This document shows positions 7,864-15,129 of a DNA stretch of 20,629 nt, piece by piece (within the stretch, counting starts at the first letter, position 1; the number at the start of each line of letters is the position of its first letter). Where the stretch lies: contig JAZNGX010000069.1 of assembly GCA_045576675.1 (NCBI GenBank), positions 1 through 20,629 on the forward strand, written 5' to 3'. This stretch comes from JAZNGX01 sp045576675 (lineage in GTDB: Bacteria > Bacillota > Clostridia > Monoglobales > Firm-18). The position numbers and the translations under genes were made by a program. The notes under the pieces were generated by a model. The model was not told the DNA's origin. It saw only the letters and a list, made by a program, of their open reading frames with translations, and did not search any database.

Positions 7864-8747
7864 CCTTTTATACCCCCAACAGAAAAACCCTGCATTATAT
7901 GCTTTTGGAACAACATAAATACAATTGTTGGCGGAATTAGTACAAATGCAAGTGACAGCATATACTCATCAATTGAGGTAATTGATTTCAAATTATAAAG
8001 TTTAACACCTATTGTCATAAGCGTTTTGGACTGAATTACCAGGTACGGCCACAAGAACGCTCCCCATGAGCCGCTGAAGGTAAAAATTGCAACAGTCATC
8101 ATAATCGGCTTACTTAATGGTAATATTATTTTCATAAATATTCCACCGTCAGAGCAACCGTCAATCCTCGCAGCTTCAACATACGAAAGCGGAATTGAAT
8201 CAAAGAAGCTTTTAAACAGCATCAAATTAAATGCATTTGCACCCGACATAAACCACATAGGGAAAAATGTGTCAATAAGGTTCAAATGAAGTGGTGTGAA
8301 GTCCATAAATGAAATGAACAACGGCACCATATTAATTGATGTTGGCAACATCATTGTCCATAGAATAAGCATCAAAACAAGACCTGTACCCTTGGGTTTC
8401 AGCCTTGAAAGCACATAGCCACCAAGACCATTAACTATAAGTGTAAAAGCCAAATCACCTGCAACCATATAAATCGTGGCAACAAAAGACATTCCAAGGT
8501 CAGTTTTTTTCCATACAGTAAGCAGTTTTGAAAAATCAAAAGTTTCAGGCAAAAGTGTTGGTGGAACCTGATTGAACTCGGCTGTACTTTTAAACCCGGA
8601 CAAAAAAATCCATAATACGGGCAATATACAAAGTAATGCAAATGCAATCATAATTGCAAACAAACACCAATATATTATCTTAAATTTTGTCGATTTAAGT
8701 TCTATCGCCAGTATAATTCCCTGTTTTTTATTCTCAAAGCATTTCAA
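7860..8747 (-). CDS. CUT1 sugar ABC transporter permease (MalG-like)
   Basis: A 295-residue inner component of an oligosaccharide importer, with about six hydrophobic segments starting near residue 24. The EAA loop that contacts the ATPase is clear at 191-210 (EAARIDGCSDGGIFMKIILP), and the C-terminus ends in the usual GGIKG. Size and motif fit the MalG/LacG type. The start is a TTG at 8747; an ATG at 8742 is out of frame. The TTG is supported by an AGGGGGTG SD that overlaps the stop of the preceding permease. It pairs with the MalF-like permease and the lipoprotein upstream. No ATPase gene is in the window; Firmicutes CUT1 systems often share one encoded elsewhere. Its last codons overlap the -35 box of the two-component promoter. 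Confidence 0.93.
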   Translation of the reverse strand: MKCFENKKQGIILAIELKSTKFKIIYWCLFAIMIAFALLCILPVLWIFLSGFKSTAEFNQVPPTLLPETFDFSKLLTVWKKTDLGMSFVATIYMVAGDLAFTLIVNGLGGYVLSRLKPKGTGLVLMLILWTMMLPTSINMVPLFISFMDFTPLHLNLIDTFFPMWFMSGANAFNLMLFKSFFDSIPLSYVEAARIDGCSDGGIFMKIILPLSKPIMMTVAIFTFSGSWGAFLWPYLVIQSKTLMTIGVKLYNLKSITSIDEYMLSLAFVLIPPTIVFMLFQKHIMQGFSVGGIKG

Positions 8748-8754
8748 AACACTG

Positions 8755-8763
8755 CACCCCCTA
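8755..8763 (-). promoter_or_regulatory. Shine-Dalgarno fixing a TTG start
   Basis: Read on the minus strand, AGGGGGTG (8762-8755) overlaps the TAG stop (8763-8761) of the MalF-like gene and lies seven bases before TTG at 8747. No ATG occurs in frame before the first membrane helix, so the TTG is the best start, and coupling to the upstream gene is likely. Confidence 0.6.
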
Positions 8764-9681
8764 CTGTTCGTTATTAAATCTCTTATTTAAGAAGAAATAA
8801 AGCACCGTAAAACCAATGAGTAACAAAAAGGTAATAACACCAACAGCTAAAGCACTGTCTGTTTTGAAATATACAAAAGCATATCTGTAACCTTGCATAG
8901 CAAGTGACATTGAGGCATTATTGGGTCCACCATCAGTCATTGCAAATGGCTGCTCCATAATTTGAACGACACTTATAATTTGACGAATCAGAAACAGTAT
9001 TATTACGCCATAAATCTGAGGGATAGTTATTGTAAATATACGTCTTAAAAATCCGGCACCATCTATTACGGCAGCCTCATAAAGTTCCTGGCTTATTCCC
9101 TGAAGTGAAGCAAGATACATAATTGTTGTTGAACCAAAGCCCTTCCATGTGACCGAAATAATAATAAGAGCAATTGTCCAACTTGGGTTTTGTAACCATT
9201 GTTGTTCACTAAGTCCGAATTTCATAAGAATGGTATTTAACAAACCGCCTGAGTTTGGATAAAAAATCAACAACCACAGCATAGAAACCGCAATAGACGG
9301 CATAATTGAAGGCATATAAATAGACACCTTTATGAAACCATTCATATGTACCAGTTCATTAAGGAATATTGCAAGAATAATCGGCAATACAAATCCAAAC
9401 AGCAACGAATATACTACATAAAAAACAGTGTTTTTTAAAGTGGTCAAAAACTGAAAATCAGTAAGTACACGTATGTAATTATCAAATCCAACAAATTCAC
9501 CGGGAGTATAACCTTTCATTTCAAAAAAAGACCATATAATACCTGTACACATTGGCCGCCAAACGGTATAGTAAAGCAACAACACCGATGGCAGCAACAA
9601 AATGTACGGTACAATACTCTTTTTTGAAAATAATGCATTACCCGGATTTTTGTTATTATTTTTAAGCAATACTTTCAACAC
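8761..9681 (-). CDS. CUT1 sugar ABC transporter permease (MalF/UgpA-like)
   Basis: A 306-residue integral membrane permease and partner of the MalG-like protein. Six hydrophobic segments can be picked out, starting at about residue 24 (IVPYILLLPSVLLLYYTV). The EAA loop is at 202-221 (YEAAVIDGAGFLRRIFTITIP). The MTDGGPNNAS segment after the fifth helix is typical of CUT1 proteins of this class. The start is a GTG at 9681, with GAGAGG six bases upstream; the next codon, TTG, is an alternative. It follows the binding-protein gene by 21 bases and leads into the second permease with 13 bases between, so all three form one operon. The imported substrate is unknown; by family it should be an oligosaccharide or glycoside. 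Confidence 0.93.
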   Translation of the reverse strand: MLKVLLKNNNKNPGNALFSKKSIVPYILLLPSVLLLYYTVWRPMCTGIIWSFFEMKGYTPGEFVGFDNYIRVLTDFQFLTTLKNTVFYVVYSLLFGFVLPIILAIFLNELVHMNGFIKVSIYMPSIMPSIAVSMLWLLIFYPNSGGLLNTILMKFGLSEQQWLQNPSWTIALIIISVTWKGFGSTTIMYLASLQGISQELYEAAVIDGAGFLRRIFTITIPQIYGVIILFLIRQIISVVQIMEQPFAMTDGGPNNASMSLAMQGYRYAFVYFKTDSALAVGVITFLLLIGFTVLYFFLNKRFNNEQ

Positions 9682-9702
9682 AAAAATCCTCTCAGTAAAA
9701 AA

Positions 9703-11088
9703 TTATTCAACTCTATCAAGGTAATTAGTCTGGAAATCAGAAGCCGCTTTCTTCAAAACAGCTTCTACATCTGAATCTTTATTAATCAAAACCTCCTGAA
9801 TGCAACTATCCATTATGCTATATAATTCCTGTGCATTAACAGGTGGTTCAGGTTTAATTGTAACACCTTCAAATTTTGAATACTCTTCGACATCTCTTAA
9901 ATCAATATTAGCATATTGTTCAATAAGCTCATTTGTATAATCATAAATTGGTCCGGACTTCCATAGACTATAGCTCTTAACACCTACAATACAATCATCA
10001 GCAGCAAGCGACTTATATGTATCTAAAAGATTTTTCTTACTATCCTCATTTAATTCTGCTCCATAGATATCAAAATCCAACCACTTAAATATTGCATCTA
10101 TCTGTGCATCATCACAGTTGTTATTTATAATATATAATCCGCCACCTAACTGTGAGTATTTACCTGCAGGGCCTTCAGGAATCAAGCCTGCCGCAAGATT
10201 ATCTTTATCAAGATTATAATTCATCTTGAATGAACGCACATTTGTTGGTCCAAGAACACCAAACATCATTGCACCGCGATTTGAAGCAAACATTGTCTGT
10301 GCCTCAACGCCATCAATCAAAGCATTATCACTTAATGCATCATATTTCCATTTTAAATCCTTAACATACTGAAGAGCGTTAATCATTTCTTCGCTATCAA
10401 GTGTGGCAACCCATTTGCCATCACGGTTTTCCATAAAATCAGCACCAAATGCCCATGCGATATTCAAGAAATGCCAGCCACCCTGATTTTTCATTGTAGG
10501 CATTATAAATCCTGCTTCACCTGTTGCTTTTTTTATCTTTGAAGCCATTTCTGCCATTTCTGTCATTGTCTGCGGAATTTTAACCGTTCCGTCTTCATTT
10601 ACAAATCCTGCTTTACTAAACATATCCTTATTAACCAATAGTCCAATTGCATAAGCATCCATAGGAACAGCATAAATTTTATCATCCTTGCTTATAACAT
10701 CAAGAATCTCATCACGAAGGTATGCTTTATAATTATACTTTTCCATAAATTCTGTAATATCAGATGCAAAACCTGCATTAACAATTTTATCGACCTCTGT
10801 ATAAGGCATATAGTATACAGATGGAAGCTGACCGCTTGCAGCCTTTGCCATATATGTTTCCTGAGTATAGCTTCCTGTTGAACGTTCAATAACAATATCA
10901 GGATACTTTTCCATAAATGCAGTTCTCATATTCTCTTTGTTTGTGTAGTATTCACCTTCTTGTTCAGTTGGCCAACCGCCAACTACAATGACAGTTTTAC
11001 CGTCATTATCTGCAGTTTTCACTCCGCATCCTGTAAAACTACCAATTACCAACATCACTGCTAATATGCAGCTTAATACTTTTTTCAT
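9703..11088 (-). CDS. Lipoprotein sugar-binding protein of the ABC importer
   Basis: This 461-residue extracellular solute-binding protein (SBP family 1) would be tethered to the membrane by a lipid. The N-terminus is a lipoprotein signal (MKKVLSCILAVMLVIGSFTG) with the acylated cysteine at C21. The mature part has family features: VIVVGGWPTEQEG, a long helical MRTAFMEKYPDIVIERSTG, MAKAASGQLPSVYYMPY, KIYAVPMDAYAIGLLVNKDMF and the interdomain MTEMAEMASKIK. Aromatic residues (for example W204 in GGWHF) could stack on sugar rings. The length is normal for oligosaccharide binders. It is the first of three transporter genes, 20 bases after the M14 gene. It probably delivers ligand to the CUT1 pair and may report ligand to the neighbouring sensors, which is inference. 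Confidence 0.93.
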   Translation of the reverse strand: MKKVLSCILAVMLVIGSFTGCGVKTADNDGKTVIVVGGWPTEQEGEYYTNKENMRTAFMEKYPDIVIERSTGSYTQETYMAKAASGQLPSVYYMPYTEVDKIVNAGFASDITEFMEKYNYKAYLRDEILDVISKDDKIYAVPMDAYAIGLLVNKDMFSKAGFVNEDGTVKIPQTMTEMAEMASKIKKATGEAGFIMPTMKNQGGWHFLNIAWAFGADFMENRDGKWVATLDSEEMINALQYVKDLKWKYDALSDNALIDGVEAQTMFASNRGAMMFGVLGPTNVRSFKMNYNLDKDNLAAGLIPEGPAGKYSQLGGGLYIINNNCDDAQIDAIFKWLDFDIYGAELNEDSKKNLLDTYKSLAADDCIVGVKSYSLWKSGPIYDYTNELIEQYANIDLRDVEEYSKFEGVTIKPEPPVNAQELYSIMDSCIQEVLINKDSDVEAVLKKAASDFQTNYLDRVE

Positions 11089-11108
11089 TTTTAATCCTCC
11101 TAATAATT

Positions 11109-13574
11109 TTATTTATATTTATATAGTACATTGAACAACAACTTGAATGTTGCATCGGTCTGTGCTCTTAAATGTGGCTGAGTGGCATATAATACTGCCA
11201 CGCCTTTTCCTATTTTTACAGTTATAATAGCTGCTCTGTCAACAAAATTTCTCGTTTTATCGGCATCTGTTTGAGTCTTACTATACCTTATTGGTGCTTC
11301 GAAACGACAAGTGTTATTAGTATCCATCACACGCATAATTGGTCCACTGAAATGAACTATGTTTGACATCTGTGGCATACCGTAGCATAACGGATGATTT
11401 GTATCAACATTACAATTAAGATACTTTTTATCCTTTGATGCAGTTTCATCTTCACTTAATACATTTTTAATTGGTATATTAAGAGCTTCTTTGGTATAAT
11501 CAAAGCCCTCACCAAATGATACAAGTCTTCCTCCATTTTTAACAAAGCTTTGTATTCTTTCAGTTGGTTCACCACGTAAATAAAATATATATGGTGTAGG
11601 ATTTATATCCCACATAGCATCATCCATTTTTTCATACGGAATCTGACACCCGTGCTGCAATCCCAAATATGTCATATCGGGGATAAAGAACACATCATAC
11701 TGTTCAAGCTTACCATCTAAAATATCGTTAAATGTAATGCCATCACATTCAAACCCAAATTTATCAAACAAGTACATTGCCCATGCACAGCTTGTATCAC
11801 CATGCCAATAACGTTTATAATACGCTGCTTTAAGCTGCGTAATCTCTCCTATAAGCGTCGGCTGTTCGTCAACTTCACAAATTTCTGTCGGAAATTCTTT
11901 TAATAACTTATTTATGATTTCAATGTTCACTTCTGTATAAAAATCATGTGAAGAATTTTCAACACGGTACACCAAAATATTTAATGAAATCAGTCTGTTT
12001 ACAATTCCGTACGAATTATTATTACTTCCGTTTATGATATAACCTTTAGCTGGCTTTACTTGTTTTTCTTCATATTCAAAGTCATGTACAATCTCCATAT
12101 CACCGCCCGGCATTTCTGAAACCTCTAAAACTTTAACTCCCATACCAAATGCAATATTATTTGTTGACTCTGCACCATTAAATACAATATCCTCAGGAGC
12201 TGTTGTTATGTTTTCGCCACTTCCAAGTGTATTTTTAACAAATGAATAATAAGGCTGAGCAGTTGGAACAATCACCGTTCCTGTATCACAATATATTCCG
12301 TCACAGACGAAAGGCTTTTTAACAACATACACATCTACTGCCTGTGTAATCAGCATATTCACAATCCTGTGAAATGCACTTTTATCATATTGCTTTGCAG
12401 GAATAATATATGCTTTTACATCATCATTTTCGCCTGCTTTTGTACGTTCCAATGCCTTTTTCATCATACACGAAAGTACTTCCATGCGATTTTTTGCCAT
12501 AATATCAAGCAAACCATATGCTGCATTGTACATATACTCAACAACCTCCGGCAATCCCCATCGACCACCGTCCCAAGGATGCGGCATTTGCATCGAAGGC
12601 ATATTTTTCGATGCGGCACTACCTGGTTCTCCCGTTATATTATCTGAAGTCTGATATACCGGACTTGCCAGACGGATTGTGGCCGCCTCTGTAAGAAAGG
12701 ATATAATATTATGTGCCTTGGCATTATGCTGATGCATCGTAATTTTTAGATTATCGGTGTATAAATCACCTGTTACTGCACCGTAGCAATCATTCTTTTC
12801 AAGATACCAAGCCATATATGAACCATACATAAGCAATTCCCGCAACAAAATCGGAGACGCTGTCGGTTCAACCGGATCTTTGCAAAATCCCAGAAAAATC
12901 CTCGCATCATAATTATACATATGATGAAAATCCTGATAAGCATGAGGAAACCATTCGCTGTACATTATTTTATTCATATACTGTGTCTCAACAAGATTGG
13001 CAGCAATTGCATCTTCGTTATTATCGTGACCTGCGTATTTATGATATATAAACGGAATTGCTTCTGTTCCCTCATAATTCGTTCCAAGCGATGAATAATA
13101 AAAATCTGTAACCTTGATTTCACCATCGGGATTAAAACACGGCACCATAACAAATACAACATTATCAAGAATTCTTTTGGTATTTTCGTCATTCTTGGTT
13201 AAAAGCTCATATGCAAGCTTTATTGACATTTGTGTTCCACCTGTTTCGTGAGAATGTATGCTCATACTTTGCACACAAACAGCTTTACCGTTTCTCGCAA
13301 GATGCTCCATTTCCTCATCAGACAGTCCTCTTGGGTCAGACACCAATTTATTATTCTTTTTTATTTCTTCAATATTATCAAGATTATCCTTACTTGTAAT
13401 TATGAGCTGTAAAAACGGGTTTCCCTCCGTCGTATCCCCCATATTTATTACTCTAATGCAGTCCGACTGTGTTTCAAGAAGATAAAAATATTCAACAATT
13501 TTATCCCAGCGTGCAAGCTGTTTATCTTCACCTGCATCAAATCCGAAAAACTCTTTAGGACTAATTAATTTCAT
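11109..13574 (-). CDS. M14-family zinc carboxypeptidase-like protein with C-terminal amidotransferase-like domain
   Basis: An 821-residue protein with no signal peptide or membrane helix, so probably cytoplasmic. The N-terminal half carries the M14 zinc-peptidase signature. The HxxE pair is H107/E110 in SIHSHETGG, NPDG is at 148-151, and the third ligand is probably H217 in YQDFHH. A candidate catalytic glutamate is E296 in FLTEAA. The family cleaves C-terminal residues or gamma-D-glutamyl bonds in peptides. Residues from about 570 look like a class I amidotransferase/ThuA-like fold of the kind found behind some sugar-processing enzymes (DVFFIPDMTYLG, QSFVKNGGRLVSFGEG, GKGVAVLYATQPHLRAQ). No catalytic Cys-His pair is evident there. 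It sits between the propeller gene (12 bases away) and the sugar-binding protein (20 bases). The placement suggests it trims the peptide part of an imported glycoconjugate, an inference. An amidase or deacylase activity on a sugar derivative is also possible. Confidence 0.8.
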   Translation of the reverse strand: MKLISPKEFFGFDAGEDKQLARWDKIVEYFYLLETQSDCIRVINMGDTTEGNPFLQLIITSKDNLDNIEEIKKNNKLVSDPRGLSDEEMEHLARNGKAVCVQSMSIHSHETGGTQMSIKLAYELLTKNDENTKRILDNVVFVMVPCFNPDGEIKVTDFYYSSLGTNYEGTEAIPFIYHKYAGHDNNEDAIAANLVETQYMNKIMYSEWFPHAYQDFHHMYNYDARIFLGFCKDPVEPTASPILLRELLMYGSYMAWYLEKNDCYGAVTGDLYTDNLKITMHQHNAKAHNIISFLTEAATIRLASPVYQTSDNITGEPGSAASKNMPSMQMPHPWDGGRWGLPEVVEYMYNAAYGLLDIMAKNRMEVLSCMMKKALERTKAGENDDVKAYIIPAKQYDKSAFHRIVNMLITQAVDVYVVKKPFVCDGIYCDTGTVIVPTAQPYYSFVKNTLGSGENITTAPEDIVFNGAESTNNIAFGMGVKVLEVSEMPGGDMEIVHDFEYEEKQVKPAKGYIINGSNNNSYGIVNRLISLNILVYRVENSSHDFYTEVNIEIINKLLKEFPTEICEVDEQPTLIGEITQLKAAYYKRYWHGDTSCAWAMYLFDKFGFECDGITFNDILDGKLEQYDVFFIPDMTYLGLQHGCQIPYEKMDDAMWDINPTPYIFYLRGEPTERIQSFVKNGGRLVSFGEGFDYTKEALNIPIKNVLSEDETASKDKKYLNCNVDTNHPLCYGMPQMSNIVHFSGPIMRVMDTNNTCRFEAPIRYSKTQTDADKTRNFVDRAAIITVKIGKGVAVLYATQPHLRAQTDATFKLLFNVLYKYK

Positions 13575-13586
13575 TTAAATCACCTT

Positions 13587-14837
13587 TCAATACACTAATT
13601 TTCTAAAATCTTTTACTTTGTGGAACGTGATAATATTTCCGTTATGTGCAGTGCTTGCATCCTTATCTCCTGAGCGTGCCACAATAAGCAAATCATCACC
13701 ATCTATAACCATATCTCCATAATGCCGTGACTGCTTAGCATCCTCTCCCATTGCAATCATTCCTGCAAAGCACCAGTCAACCATATTTTTGGAAAAATGA
13801 AGTTGAAGTCTGTGTCTTTCATTGTTTGGCAGATTATATCTGTTTTCAGGCAATTTATAAATATCAACCATACTGTCTGTTGCTTGCGTAGAAAGCAGCC
13901 AATAAAGCTTCGTTACTTCATCGTATAAAATGCGGAATTTCATTTGACCACCAGGTAATGGTAAAAACACTATTTCATCTCCTGACGGAGCAGTCTGAAA
14001 CTCCATATTCATACTTCCATTATCATTTTCAACGATTTTTACCATAGCACAGTAACCTGTACCACCTGTGTGTGTTCTCATAAATATATGGAAAGCATTT
14101 TCATCATAAAACGCATGGTCCTTATCATAAATTTTAACTACATTAGATTCCAGCCACCCTATTGGTGACATATCTCTGCCTTCTATAAGCAGGCTTGTTT
14201 TGCTCGCACAATCAAGAAATGGTACTCCAAAATACGGAAATCTTTTACCAAGACCAAAACAATCAATAAATGTTTTGGAGTGTGAAATTACCCAGTTTTC
14301 AGGTTTTAGCCAATCATCGCCCTTTTTTGCTCTTAACAATACCGGAGCCGTTCCTGCCGGTTCCCAGGCATGAGTCAGTAGCTTATGGTCAACAAACTCC
14401 TCACACGGGACGTAACAGTAACCATTATGTTCTATGTATCCCGTTGCTGCCATGCAATACCATTTGTTGTTTGTAAGCTTTTCACTTTCACTCCATGACT
14501 CTCCACCATCATATGATGCCTTAATCATAATATCTTTGTTATGACCAATTATGTAAATCGTATTACCATCTTTAACAAGCCGTGCATGGTAATATGGAAA
14601 ATATCCTTTTATTTGAAAAGTTTCACCGTCATCATCAGAAACAAGTATAACACCTGTCATTTGACGTTCATACTCAGAATACTTTTCATCAGAATAATAC
14701 TTTTCTTTTTCTCCCCCTATATCAATAGTTACAATTATTCTCTTACCATAACGTATAATAGAAGGTGAATAACAGAATGTTACATCGGGTGTGTCGGTAC
14801 GAAAAATCAAATGTTCGTCTGCAATTATATTATTCAT
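13587..14837 (-). CDS. Sialidase-like Asp-box (BNR) beta-propeller protein, probable glycosidase
   Basis: A 416-residue protein without a signal peptide. Two Asp-box motifs are clear: SDDDGETF (67-74) and SYDGGESW (108-115). A degenerate third (SKNMVDWCF) lies near residue 349. With the repeated beta-strand pattern they point to a sialidase-type propeller. The segment FCYSPSIIRYGKR (21-33) sits where sialidases carry an FRIP-like arginine motif. I cannot assign the full arginine triad or the nucleophilic Tyr/Glu pair, so true sialidase activity is not shown. It could act on another acidic sugar, or belong to an unrelated propeller glycosidase family. It is the first gene of the operon that continues through the M14 protein and the transporter, behind a promoter with the shared 32-bp element. 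A cytoplasmic location implies action on imported oligosaccharide. The ATG follows a weak AAAGGGGTATTAG leader. Confidence 0.75.
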   Translation of the reverse strand: MNNIIADEHLIFRTDTPDVTFCYSPSIIRYGKRIIVTIDIGGEKEKYYSDEKYSEYERQMTGVILVSDDDGETFQIKGYFPYYHARLVKDGNTIYIIGHNKDIMIKASYDGGESWSESEKLTNNKWYCMAATGYIEHNGYCYVPCEEFVDHKLLTHAWEPAGTAPVLLRAKKGDDWLKPENWVISHSKTFIDCFGLGKRFPYFGVPFLDCASKTSLLIEGRDMSPIGWLESNVVKIYDKDHAFYDENAFHIFMRTHTGGTGYCAMVKIVENDNGSMNMEFQTAPSGDEIVFLPLPGGQMKFRILYDEVTKLYWLLSTQATDSMVDIYKLPENRYNLPNNERHRLQLHFSKNMVDWCFAGMIAMGEDAKQSRHYGDMVIDGDDLLIVARSGDKDASTAHNGNIITFHKVKDFRKLVY

Positions 14838-14874
14838 AGCTAATACCCCTTTTCAAGTTTTGTATTACACTATA

Positions 14875-14903
14875 ATCATATCATGTATTTTTTACAAAAA
14901 CAA
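14875..14903 (-). promoter_or_regulatory. Promoter of the hydrolase/transporter operon (weak -35, extended -10)
   Basis: On the minus strand, TTGTTT (14903-14898) is followed after 17 bases by TATGAT (14880-14875), with TG one base before the -10. The design matches the SLH-operon promoter: same -35, extended -10 and abutting 32-bp element. It is about 38 bases upstream of the propeller gene. A poor -35 with an upstream operator suggests activation is needed. Confidence 0.6.
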
Positions 14904-14933
14904 CGCGACAATTATGATAAATAGTGGACAATT
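14897..14933 (-). promoter_or_regulatory. Shared operator, copy 2 (candidate response-regulator site)
   Basis: Positions 14897-14928 match the SLH-operon element at 31 of 32 bases. This copy shows the repeat structure best: AATTGTC, read on the minus strand, occurs perfectly at 14913-14907 and again at 14933-14927, exactly 20 bases apart. This is the spacing of tandem sites for AraC-family dimers. A further ATGTTTTT block (14937-14944) also matches copy 1 (3553-3560). The bound protein is inferred. Confidence 0.65.
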
Positions 14934-15070
14934 GCGATGTTTTTGGAATTTTATCCTCTATACAACAACCAGGCACTGCAACTATAATATCAACATTAGT
15001 AATAACAGATTTTTTCTTAAAAACTGTATATAAAACAGAACTTACAGAACATTACAAACATCAAAGTTGC

Positions 15071-15123
15071 AAATAAAAAAAGCTCGAACTAACATCTATA
15101 TTGTTTTACAACGTTAGTTCGAG
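15071..15123 (-). terminator. Strong rho-independent terminator after the GH36 gene
   Basis: A perfect 11-pair stem is formed by 15083-15093 (CTCGAACTAAC) and 15113-15123 (GTTAGTTCGAG) around a 19-base loop. On the minus strand it is followed by a CTTTTTTTATTT run (15082-15071). It begins seven bases past the GH36 stop codon. A T-rich stretch also lies on the other side, so it could work in both directions. It isolates the GH36 unit from the transport operon downstream. Confidence 0.85.
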
Positions 15124-15129
15124 TGTTTT

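Noticed and set aside
13211..13485. Three overlapping plus-strand open frames
   Set aside because: They are antisense to the well-supported M14 coding region and share no start signals; AT-rich codon shadows.
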